10,183 bases of DNA from Anaerolineae bacterium. Lineage in GTDB: Bacteria; Chloroflexota; Anaerolineae; B4-G1. Under the pieces are notes generated by a model. The model searched no databases, had not been told where the DNA came from, and saw only the letters and a list, made by a program, of their open reading frames with translations. Within the stretch, counting starts at the first letter, position 1. The number at the start of each line of letters is the position of its first letter. This document shows, in pieces, positions 1 to 5,411 of the stretch. The stretch is from the NCBI GenBank assembly GCA_030612185.1, contig JAUWOI010000112.1, forward strand, positions 1-10,183, given 5' to 3'. The translations under genes were made by a program, and so were the position numbers.

Positions 1-17
1 GGTTTACTGGTGTTCAA

Positions 18-49
18 CCTACCAGTCTACGAATTTACCTATCTACCTA
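18..49. repeat. degenerate 8-bp tandem repeat
   Basis: Four consecutive octamers follow one another here: CCTACCAG, TCTACGAA, TTTACCTA, TCTACCTA (consensus about TCTACCTA). They lie just past the stop codon of the minus-strand gene that ends at 53. No hairpin with a T-tract accompanies them, so they are not an obvious terminator. They resemble the short intergenic micro-repeats seen elsewhere in this window (1234-1282). Degeneracy is high, so chance cannot be excluded. Confidence 0.35.
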
Positions 50-52
50 AGA

Positions 53-724
53 CTATCGCACACGCCTTGAGCAACGCTCGCGCTTCGAGCAGAAGTCGCA
101 GGTAACCGCATCGGGCCGCATCTCCGACCCCAAGCCAACCACGAAGGAGACCGACTTGCGCGGCAGCATGAGGCAACTCTCTGTCAGCCGGATGCCGATC
201 TCCTCAGCCGGGACCAGGTCAAAAAGCACCCGCTGCTGCTCAAGCGACCAGCCCTCCTGGCCCGGGCTGGCACGCATGCCCGTGCCCAATCCGCGCGCTG
301 AGGCCTCATCACGTATCCGGGCGACGACCATCCTGGAGACCTCCCCGAGAGCGGCGACGCCAGCCCCATCGAACGCCATTGCCCGCACAAGATCACCAGC
401 GGTAGAGAGAGCATCCACGTGTTCCTCCAGCGCCGGTCCAATGGTGCACACAGCGAGGTCAATTTCCGTCGCCCCGGCCAGCGCCCGTGCCACTAAGGGC
501 CCCGAGAAGACCGCCCCACCCTCCAGGGCCACTCGCTGGTGCTGGAAGTCACGCACCGGCAGAGTGGTGTACAGCGCCGCTGGGGCAAAAAGCTCCTGTG
601 CCTCATCAAGCACCTCCCGCGCTACCGCAACCACTCTTGGGCGAGCGCGGGCAGGGTCAACGCCCTGTCCTTGCAGGACGTGTGACACCTCAAGTGAGGG
701 TTGAAAATCAGTGATGGTAGGCAT
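53..724 (-). CDS. MetH activation-domain-like protein (vitamin B12-dependent methionine synthase activation domain family)
   Basis: This 223-residue soluble protein resembles stand-alone versions of the C-terminal activation domain of cobalamin-dependent methionine synthase, the domain that binds S-adenosylmethionine during reductive reactivation of the corrinoid. Supporting stretches are the segment from about residue 149 (RASPGQEGWSLEQQ), where the family has its SAM-binding PG motif, and the following LTES-LMLPRKSVS segment (about 180-195), typical of the short homologues. The catalytic modules of MetH are absent, so it is not a methionine synthase. The C-terminus carries a cysteine cluster, CDFC-x5-C (about 210-219), that could bind a metal or Fe-S cluster; that role is inferred. 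The ATG at 724 lies 18 bases after the stop codon of the upstream repeat protein, so the two are probably co-transcribed. The ribosome binding site is weak (GGCGAG). A role in corrinoid protein maintenance is likely; the partner is not in the window. Confidence 0.75.
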   Translation of the reverse strand: MPTITDFQPSLEVSHVLQGQGVDPARARPRVVAVAREVLDEAQELFAPAALYTTLPVRDFQHQRVALEGGAVFSGPLVARALAGATEIDLAVCTIGPALEEHVDALSTAGDLVRAMAFDGAGVAALGEVSRMVVARIRDEASARGLGTGMRASPGQEGWSLEQQRVLFDLVPAEEIGIRLTESCLMLPRKSVSFVVGLGSEMRPDAVTCDFCSKRERCSRRVR

Positions 725-742
725 CAGCCCAACTCGCCAGGC

Positions 743-1147
743 TCAATCATCGCTTGCTTCGACCTCGGCCCCTTCGATGAGGGGCAGCAGGAGCAGGAAA
801 AACGCCGCGCCGCCCTCGGCCAGCGAGTGCATATCCTTGATTTTACCCAGGTAGTCATCTGGAGCACCGGGCTTGTGGCGGTAGATGCGGCCGTTCGGCT
901 TGACCTCTGCCACGTACCGGTCCAGGCCGATGCGGTGACTGTAGACCTCGCCGTCATCCAGGTGCACCTGGCCCAGGTACTCATCGGGACCATGGCGGTG
1001 ACGATAGACCTTGCCGCTATCCAGTTCCACGCGGCCCAGATACTCATCCGGGCCATGGCGGTGGCGGTAGACCTTGCCGTTTTCGGGCTCGACCCGGCCC
1101 AGGTACTCGTCAGGTGCGCCGGGTTTATGGTGATAGACTTTTCCCAT
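743..1147 (-). CDS. five-fold 21-residue repeat protein with hydrophobic tail
   Basis: The 134-residue product consists of five tandem units of 20-23 residues (about 1-23, 24-44, 45-65, 66-85, 86-106) with consensus G-[KE]-[VI]-Y-x-H-[RK]-x-G-x-D-x-Y-[LV]-G-x-[VI]. The units are rich in paired short beta strands and turns, reminiscent of beta-flower/propeller-like repeat families whose units read 'G.IY...G..IG.V'; the assignment is by resemblance only. Residues 107-134 form a different tail with a short very hydrophobic run (GGAAFFLLLLPL) and an acidic end. The start at 1147 is preferred because AAGGAGGA lies 6 bases upstream and a promoter sits at 1181-1209. A longer TTG-start reading to 1189 would begin inside that promoter. 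The methionine synthase activation-like gene follows after 18 bases. No catalytic residues are evident and no function is claimed. Confidence 0.8.
   Translation of the reverse strand: MGKVYHHKPGAPDEYLGRVEPENGKVYRHRHGPDEYLGRVELDSGKVYRHRHGPDEYLGQVHLDDGEVYSHRIGLDRYVAEVKPNGRIYRHKPGAPDDYLGKIKDMHSLAEGGAAFFLLLLPLIEGAEVEASDD
830..1147 (-). repeat. in-frame tandem coding repeat, five units of about 63 bp
   Basis: The repeat protein is encoded by near-tandem DNA repeats. On the plus strand the marker GCCCAG(G/A)TACTC recurs at 971, 1034 and 1097, exactly 63 bases apart. The two units nearest the C-terminus (830-952) have diverged strongly in DNA but keep the protein pattern. The close similarity of units 2 and 3 suggests recent unit duplication or sequence homogenisation, so unit number may vary between strains. 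Confidence 0.85.
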
Positions 1148-1180
1148 TGGTGTCCTCCTTTCATTCCCTTGGTGGGTCTG

Positions 1181-1209
1181 ATAGTACAACAGAGTCCCGG
1201 TTTGGGCAA
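1181..1209 (-). promoter_or_regulatory. sigma70-type promoter for the repeat-protein operon
   Basis: Read on the minus strand: TTGCCC (1209-1204), a 17-base spacer, then TACTAT (1186-1181). Predicted initiation near 1174 gives a leader of about 27 bases containing AAGGAGGA before the ATG at 1147. The -35 element overlaps the -35 of the opposite promoter. Confidence 0.6.
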
Positions 1210-1230
1210 GTCAGGCAAGAGTGATATACT
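1202..1230 (+). promoter_or_regulatory. sigma70-type promoter for the four-helix membrane protein
   Basis: TTGGGC (1202-1207), a 17-base spacer, then TATACT (1225-1230). Initiation near 1237 gives a leader of about 87 bases that includes the 7-bp repeat tract, ending in a strong ribosome binding site before the ATG at 1324. Its -35 lies in the palindrome TTGGGCAA shared with the divergent promoter. Confidence 0.55.
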
Positions 1231-1233
1231 TAC

Positions 1234-1282
1234 GTGAAGCGTGAAACGTCAAACGTCAAACATAAGACATGAAGCGTAATGC
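1234..1282. repeat. degenerate 7-bp tandem repeat in leader region
   Basis: Seven consecutive heptamers are visible: GTGAAGC, GTGAAAC, GTCAAAC, GTCAAAC, ATAAGAC, ATGAAGC, GTAATGC (consensus GTGAAAC). The tract begins right after the -10 box of the plus-strand promoter, so it would lie in the 5' leader of the gene at 1324. It may be a slippage-derived microsatellite or a binding array; no function is shown. Confidence 0.6.
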
Positions 1283-1323
1283 TAGTGTATGACTGGAATG
1301 CAATGCGCACCGGAGGTGATTGA

Positions 1324-1773
1324 ATGAACAGCCACTGTGCTACTCTCTGGCTAGCCCGGCTGGCGCTGGCCGTGGTGTTCTTCTTCAATGTCAGTTGCGC
1401 ACTGGCCTTCATCGCCAGGCCGGAGGCCTACGCCTCCGGCTTCGAGGTGAGCGGGGTTGCAGGAGAGGCACTCGTCCGCGGGATGGGCGTCCTCTTCCTG
1501 ATGTGGAACGTGACTTACCCGCTGACAATCTGGCACCCCTGGCGTTACCGCTGGCTATTCCTGATCGTCATCGTACAGCAGGCCATCGGATTGGCAGGCG
1601 AGACGTGGATGTTGCTGGCGTTGCCGCCAGGCCACACAGCACTCACGGCGACGGGTTACCGCTTCGTCGCCTTCGACGGTGGCGGATTCGTGGCCATGCT
1701 GGTCACGTCTGCCCTGATGCACAGATGCATGTCTCGTAAAACCAGTAGTGGCGCACCTTCGCAACAAGACTAA
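1324..1773 (+). CDS. small four-helix integral membrane protein, unknown function
   Basis: The 149-residue product has four hydrophobic segments (about 8-30, 50-68, 76-99 and 117-132) and a short polar C-terminal tail. The segment WNVTYPLTIWHPWRYRW (about 61-77) concentrates aromatic and proline residues at the end of helix 2, and an ETW motif (about 93-95) lies in helix 3; both look like conserved-family features. The size and helix count resemble DoxX-like small membrane proteins, but I do not see enough to assign that family. The ATG is supported by GGAGGTGA six bases upstream, almost perfectly complementary to the 16S rRNA tail. The stop codon (TAA, 1771-1773) lies within the first bases of the transporter remnant (1770-1880), so the gene end may have been shaped by that rearrangement. 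Confidence 0.75.
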   Translation: MNSHCATLWLARLALAVVFFFNVSCALAFIARPEAYASGFEVSGVAGEALVRGMGVLFLMWNVTYPLTIWHPWRYRWLFLIVIVQQAIGLAGETWMLLALPPGHTALTATGYRFVAFDGGGFVAMLVTSALMHRCMSRKTSSGAPSQQD

Positions 1774-1880
1774 CGCCTGGGCAGTAGTAGCCGCGAACAA
1801 AAAAGGTGCACGCAGTCCCAGCCAGGCCACCAGCGCGCTGCCCGTCATCGGCCCGATGGCGCTAGCAACCGACACACCAC
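1770..1880 (-). pseudogene. decayed duplicate of the 3' end of the MFS transporter gene
   Basis: This stretch repeats the last part of the transporter gene at 3912-4055 in the same orientation. A 37-base block (1789-1825) is identical to 3966-4002, and both copies end with the same CTAACGCCTGGGCA (plus strand). The reverse reading gives VASAIGPMTGSALVAWLGLRAPFLFAA against VANAIGPMTGSALAVWLGLRAPFLFAA in the intact gene. The copy has lost about 35 internal bases and has a 2-base insertion near its 5' edge. It abuts the cyclase stop codon: an ATG (1884-1882) overlaps that TGA and could start a short chimeric reading frame, but the remainder of it would be antisense to the membrane protein gene. 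It is almost certainly non-functional. Confidence 0.85.
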
Positions 1881-3809
1881 TCATCTCAGTCCCAACAATT
1901 CGTACACCTTGATTGGCTCGCTGATGCCCTCTGCCTGTATGGGCGGGAGCGGCCGGGCCTTGATTTGCTCTCGTGCTCGCTGATAGGCTGCGTGCGAAAG
2001 TAGGATCTGTCCCGCTGCTGCCGCCTCTTGTAGACGGTATGCCAGATTCACGCTGGAGCCGATAGCAGTATAGTCCAGTCGCTGGCGGATGCCGACGTTG
2101 CCCACCACCGCGTCACCGACGCTGATGCCCACCCCGTAAGCAAGTCGGTAGGACGGTGGCATACGCTCGTGCAGAAGGGCAATCCCCTCCTGTATCTTCA
2201 ACGCTGCCCGCACTGCGCGCAGGACGTGATCTGACTGAGGAAGTGGCGCATTGAAAAAGGCAACCACGGCATCTCCCATAAACTTGTCGAGCGTCCCCTC
2301 CTCGGCCAGTACCGCCTCGGCACTGACGGCCAGATACTGATTGAGCACTTGCACCAATGTCTCGGGCTCTTGCTGCTGGCTGAAGTCGGTGAAGCCACGG
2401 ATGTCCGCAAACAGGCTGGTGATCTCCTGTCGCTGTCCGCCCAGTCTCAGTTCATGGGGGTCGTCCGGAAGACGCTCGATGACGGCCGGCGAGAGATAGC
2501 GCCGAAACAACTGATAGCGCGATTCCAGCCGGCTCCGTTCTGTAAGATCGTCTACCACGATGGCGATACCCTGCATCTCATCATTAGCATCTTTCAGAGG
2601 AGAGAGACTGGTGCGTAGATGCACCAGGTGACGACCGGGGAGCGACATCTCAGTCTCGAACTCCACCACCGGCTCTCCGTGCCTCCTGACCTCTTCAACC
2701 AACGGGCGCAGTTCGCTCTCTAACGCTGGCAGGGCATCGGCGAGGCGAGAGCCGACGACAACCGTTGCTGATTTCCGCAGGATGCTCTCAGCGGCCCGGT
2801 TGAAGTGCGTGATCTGATCCTGGGCGTCAGTGGTTATGATGCCACTCGTGATAGAGGCAAAGATGTTGTCCATCAGCGCTTTGGCGTTGGCAACGCTCTC
2901 GAACAGGCGGGCGTTCTCGATGGCGATGGCTGCGTAGTCCGCCAGGGCCGAAAGCACAAAAATGTCTCGTTCGGAGAATGAGCGATCCGACTCACGATTG
3001 GTCACTCCCAGCACCCCAATCACCCCGCGCCCAGGGACCCGCAACGGCAGGTAGAGCAGCGCCTTGACCAGGTAACTGGTGGCGACCTTGGTGCGTTCGC
3101 CGGTCAGAAGCACAGGCCGATCCGCTCGAATCGCTCGCCCAGCGATGCTGTCGTCTACGCGTATGCGCAGGCTCCGCGCCACCTTTTCGTCCACATTCTT
3201 GGCCGCCCGCAGGTAGAGTTCGTCTCCTTCACTATCCAGCAGCAGGAGCATGCCCTCTTCAGCACCCGCCATGTATACCGCCGCCTCAACTACGCGACTG
3301 AGCACGCGGTCCAGGTCCAGCAGCGACGTGACCGACCGCCCAATAGCGTAGATGGCATTCAGTGCCTGAAGTTGGCGCTGCAGTTGCTGGTTGGCCTCCA
3401 GCCATTGCTCCGTGAGTTGATCCCGCTCCTCACGCAATCTAACGACAGCAAGGACACGCTGGATCGCTTCCTGCATCTTCTCGGGATCAAGAGGCTTCAT
3501 GACACAATCGCGCGCTCCCAACCGGAAGGCCTGCACGACCAATTCGGCAGACGCGCGGATGGTGGTGAAGATGACCGGGATGTCTACATCCCGTTGTCGC
3601 AGCGCCTCCAGCACATCAAGCCCGTTCATCTTCGGCAATTGCATGTCCAAGATGATGAGATCGGGGTGCTCCTGCAGGGCCAGCCGAAGTCCCTCTTCTC
3701 CATCCAGGGCAGTGAGAAACCGATAGCCGTTGGGCTCAAGCGCCAGTTCGACCAGCAGTTGCCGGGTTCCGGCGCTGTTGTCTATGATCAGAACGCGTTC
3801 TTGCTCCAT
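1881..3809 (-). CDS. REC-GAF-PAS-class III adenylate cyclase fusion
   Basis: This 642-residue cytosolic signalling protein should convert ATP to cyclic AMP under control of three sensory modules. In order: a response-regulator receiver domain (about 5-120; phosphoacceptor D55, T82/T83, K105), a coiled-coil linker (about 122-150), a GAF domain (about 150-300), a PAS domain (about 308-425) and a class III cyclase domain (about 445-640). The cyclase has both metal-binding aspartates (D469 in FADIRGF, D513 in FMGD), the adenine-selecting pair K509 and D579, and transition-state residues N588 and R592, so it should be an active adenylate rather than guanylate cyclase. In the receiver domain the usual second acidic residue is N11 (IIDNS), so phosphorylation may be weakened. 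AGGAG lies 7 bases before the ATG. A good promoter at 3833-3861 shows it can be expressed apart from the transporter upstream. No cognate histidine kinase is in the window. Confidence 0.92.
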   Translation of the reverse strand: MEQERVLIIDNSAGTRQLLVELALEPNGYRFLTALDGEEGLRLALQEHPDLIILDMQLPKMNGLDVLEALRQRDVDIPVIFTTIRASAELVVQAFRLGARDCVMKPLDPEKMQEAIQRVLAVVRLREERDQLTEQWLEANQQLQRQLQALNAIYAIGRSVTSLLDLDRVLSRVVEAAVYMAGAEEGMLLLLDSEGDELYLRAAKNVDEKVARSLRIRVDDSIAGRAIRADRPVLLTGERTKVATSYLVKALLYLPLRVPGRGVIGVLGVTNRESDRSFSERDIFVLSALADYAAIAIENARLFESVANAKALMDNIFASITSGIITTDAQDQITHFNRAAESILRKSATVVVGSRLADALPALESELRPLVEEVRRHGEPVVEFETEMSLPGRHLVHLRTSLSPLKDANDEMQGIAIVVDDLTERSRLESRYQLFRRYLSPAVIERLPDDPHELRLGGQRQEITSLFADIRGFTDFSQQQEPETLVQVLNQYLAVSAEAVLAEEGTLDKFMGDAVVAFFNAPLPQSDHVLRAVRAALKIQEGIALLHERMPPSYRLAYGVGISVGDAVVGNVGIRQRLDYTAIGSSVNLAYRLQEAAAAGQILLSHAAYQRAREQIKARPLPPIQAEGISEPIKVYELLGLR

Positions 3810-3832
3810 GGGCTTCTCCTACTCTGCACCCA

Positions 3833-3861
3833 AATATACACGAACTCGCGCCGAAGGTCAA
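3833..3861 (-). promoter_or_regulatory. sigma70-type promoter for the adenylate cyclase gene
   Basis: On the minus strand: TTGACC (3861-3856), a 17-base spacer ending in TG, then TATATT (3838-3833). Initiation near 3826 would give a leader of about 17 bases carrying AGGAG before the ATG at 3809. This is among the closest consensus matches in the window. Confidence 0.7.
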
Positions 3862-3911
3862 ATGAAAAAGGCAACACAGCACACAGGGCCCGCGGTGATG
3901 TGGCCTACCCC

Positions 3912-4055
3912 CTAACGCCTGGGCAACAGCCTGGTCGCAGCAACTCCGGCCAGTCCAAAGATAACAGCCGCGAACAAAAAAGGTGCACGCAGTCCCAGCC
4001 AGACCGCCAGCGCGCTGCCCGTCATCGGCCCGATGGCATTGGCAACCGACACCAC
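3912..4055 (-). repeat. direct repeat, intact copy of transporter 3' end
   Basis: This is the parental partner of the decayed copy at 1770-1880. The two copies are in direct orientation and bracket the whole cyclase gene with its promoter (about 2.1 kb apart). Homologous recombination between them would delete the cyclase. Confidence 0.8.
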
Positions 4056-5162
4056 GCTGGCGTCCACCCCGTAGACGATCCCCTCTTGCCCCTCCGGCGC
4101 CAACGAGGCCAACAAGGCGCTGATCGAGGCCAGGATGCCCCCCATCGCCAGCCCCGCTCCCGCCTGTAGGAATAGCAACCAGCCGGGGTCACCAACGAAG
4201 AACTGTGGCACGTAGCACACAGCCGAACCCATCGCGCAAGCCACCAGGATGCCACGGTAGCCCCTGCGGTCGCCGAGCCGCCCCAACCATAATGCACCCA
4301 AGGCACCGGCTGCAGCGCCCGCCCCACTGACCAACCCAGAGATAGAAGCCACACGGGCGCCGGCCGGAGCGATTTCCTGGATGAAGAGCGGCAACACTGG
4401 CCCCAGCAAACGCCCTCCCAGCCGCATCAAGAAACGCACCCCCAGTACGCCGAGCAATAGCGGCGAACCCAGCACCGGGGACAGTCGATTCCATACGCGG
4501 CGGCGCAGGGTAATCCCGCCCGCATCGGCAGAAGCCTGCTCGCTCACCGCCGGGGCGACGGGGCGAAATTCCTCCTTGACGAAGATCAGCACTCCCAACG
4601 CAGCGAGAAACAGCAGCGCACCCGTGACCCAGAAAGCCGCCCTGTAGCCAAAACTATCGGCCACCAGCCCTCCCAGGAGTGGGCCAGCCGAGGCTCCAGT
4701 GTAGATCGCCATCTGGAGCATGCCCAGAGCGTAGCCGACGCGCTCGCGGGGCGCGGTCGTGGCGACGAGCACATTCGCTGCGGTGACCGTCCCGGTCAAC
4801 GCCCCTTGCAAAGCGCGCAGGAGCGCCAGTTGCTCCACGCTCTGCGCGAGGCCCATCAAGGTGATCAGAATGGCTCCGGCAAACATCGCCCTCTCGACCA
4901 TCACCTTGCGACCATAGCGATCGCTGAGCGAACCCCAGATGGGGCCGAAAATCGCCATTGTCACCGCCTGAGCGGAGAAGATAACCCCGGACCAGATTCT
5001 GATCTCCTGCTCGCCCTGCACGCCCAATTCCTGCACGTAGAGCGGCAGCAAGGGGATAACGACGGTGAAGCCGATGATGGCCACCAGTTCGGCGAACCAG
5101 ATGGCGAGCAGATTGCGCCGCCAAGATACGGGAGACTTGGAGATAATAGTGATTTTGGACAA
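3912..5162 (-). CDS. MFS efflux-type transporter (DHA1/MdtG-like)
   Basis: The 416-residue inner-membrane protein has the length and twelve-helix pattern of a drug:H+ antiporter. The major facilitator motif A is present in the loop after helix 2 (GSLSDRYGRK, about 77-86) with a second, weaker version in the C-terminal half (GRLGDRRGYR, about 294-303). The GASAGPLLGGLVAD segment (about 156-169) matches the antiporter motif C region, and a charged central loop spans about 196-224. The N-terminus (WRRNLLAIWFAELVAIIGF...PLLPLYVQELG) resembles multidrug exporters such as MdtG. The TTG at 5162 is chosen because GGAGG lies 4 bases upstream. A longer TTG reading to 5210 would begin almost at the predicted transcription start and adds residues unlike the family. 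The substrate cannot be told from sequence. Its 3' end is duplicated at 1770-1880. Confidence 0.85.
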   Translation of the reverse strand: MSKITIISKSPVSWRRNLLAIWFAELVAIIGFTVVIPLLPLYVQELGVQGEQEIRIWSGVIFSAQAVTMAIFGPIWGSLSDRYGRKVMVERAMFAGAILITLMGLAQSVEQLALLRALQGALTGTVTAANVLVATTAPRERVGYALGMLQMAIYTGASAGPLLGGLVADSFGYRAAFWVTGALLFLAALGVLIFVKEEFRPVAPAVSEQASADAGGITLRRRVWNRLSPVLGSPLLLGVLGVRFLMRLGGRLLGPVLPLFIQEIAPAGARVASISGLVSGAGAAAGALGALWLGRLGDRRGYRGILVACAMGSAVCYVPQFFVGDPGWLLFLQAGAGLAMGGILASISALLASLAPEGQEGIVYGVDASVVSVANAIGPMTGSALAVWLGLRAPFLFAAVIFGLAGVAATRLLPRR

Positions 5163-5218
5163 AGTGCCTCCGCCAACCGTGCACAAAACGAGTAGCACCA
5201 GACTGGACAAACCCCATG

Positions 5219-5247
5219 ATTGTACACTCTATTCCCCCAATAGCCAA
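5219..5247 (-). promoter_or_regulatory. sigma70-type promoter for the MFS transporter gene
   Basis: On the minus strand: TTGGCT (5247-5242), a 17-base spacer, then TACAAT (5224-5219). Initiation near 5212 leaves a leader of about 50 bases to the TTG at 5162. It stands back to back with the tRNA promoter, the two -35 boxes being 5 bases apart. Confidence 0.65.
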
Positions 5248-5252
5248 GCCAT

Positions 5253-5281
5253 TTGCCAATGACCTGCGATGCTGGTATAAT
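5253..5281 (+). promoter_or_regulatory. sigma70-type promoter for tRNA-Thr
   Basis: TTGCCA (5253-5258), a 17-base spacer, then the perfect -10 box TATAAT (5276-5281). It ends 9 bases before the mature tRNA 5' end. No separate promoter is visible between the tRNA and resB, so it may also feed the downstream operon. Confidence 0.8.
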
Positions 5282-5290
5282 TATCCACGT

Positions 5291-5363
5291 GCCACCCTAG
5301 CTCAATCGGTAGAGCAACCGCTTCGTAAGCGGTAGGTTTTGGGTTCAAGTCCCAAGGGTGGCT
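5291..5363 (+). tRNA. tRNA-Thr, anticodon CGT
   Basis: The full cloverleaf can be folded: acceptor stem GCCACCC/GGGTGGC, D stem GCTC/GAGC, anticodon stem ACCGC/GCGGT around loop TTCGTAA (anticodon CGT, reading ACG threonine codons), five-base variable loop AGGTT, and T arm TTGGG-TTCAAGT-CCCAA. All stems pair perfectly. The discriminator base is T and the CCA end is not encoded, so it must be added by nucleotidyltransferase. The gene is preceded by its own promoter and followed by a terminator. Confidence 0.95.
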
Positions 5364-5373
5364 CTGCCATGCA

Positions 5374-5399
5374 GGCCCCGCGTAAGGGGCCTTCTTTCT
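5374..5399 (+). terminator. rho-independent terminator after tRNA-Thr
   Basis: A perfect six-pair stem GGCCCC/GGGGCC (5374-5379 with 5386-5391) with loop GCGTAA is followed by TTCTTTCT (5392-5399). It stands 10 bases after the tRNA and 12 bases before the resB ATG, so it can act as a terminator for the tRNA and as an attenuator for the resB operon. Confidence 0.8.
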
Positions 5400-5411
5400 A
5401 GCAGAGAAGGA

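Noticed and set aside
6..26. Inverted repeat ACTGGT...ACCAGT as a terminator for the MetH-like gene
   Set aside because: The stem is only six pairs with a nine-base loop, and no T-tract follows in the minus-strand direction.
156..704. Long plus-strand open frame opposite the MetH-like gene
   Set aside because: Low-complexity Arg/Ser/Ala-rich translation, no ribosome binding site, fully antisense to a gene with recognisable motifs.
701..1237. Plus-strand open frame with a repeating hydrophobic pattern
   Set aside because: The repetition is the antisense image of the 63-bp coding repeats; it has no start signal and overlaps a supported gene and its promoter.
1555..1884. Separate small gene starting at the ATGA overlap with the cyclase stop
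   Set aside because: Only the first third matches the transporter tail; the rest is antisense to the membrane protein gene, as expected of a decayed fragment.
3862..3911. Terminator between the transporter and the cyclase
   Set aside because: A T-run (TTTTT) is present on the minus strand but no convincing stem precedes it.
5291..5363. tRNA-Thr as an attachment site of an integrated element
   Set aside because: No integrase, no repeated tRNA 3' end and no phage-like genes are visible on either side.
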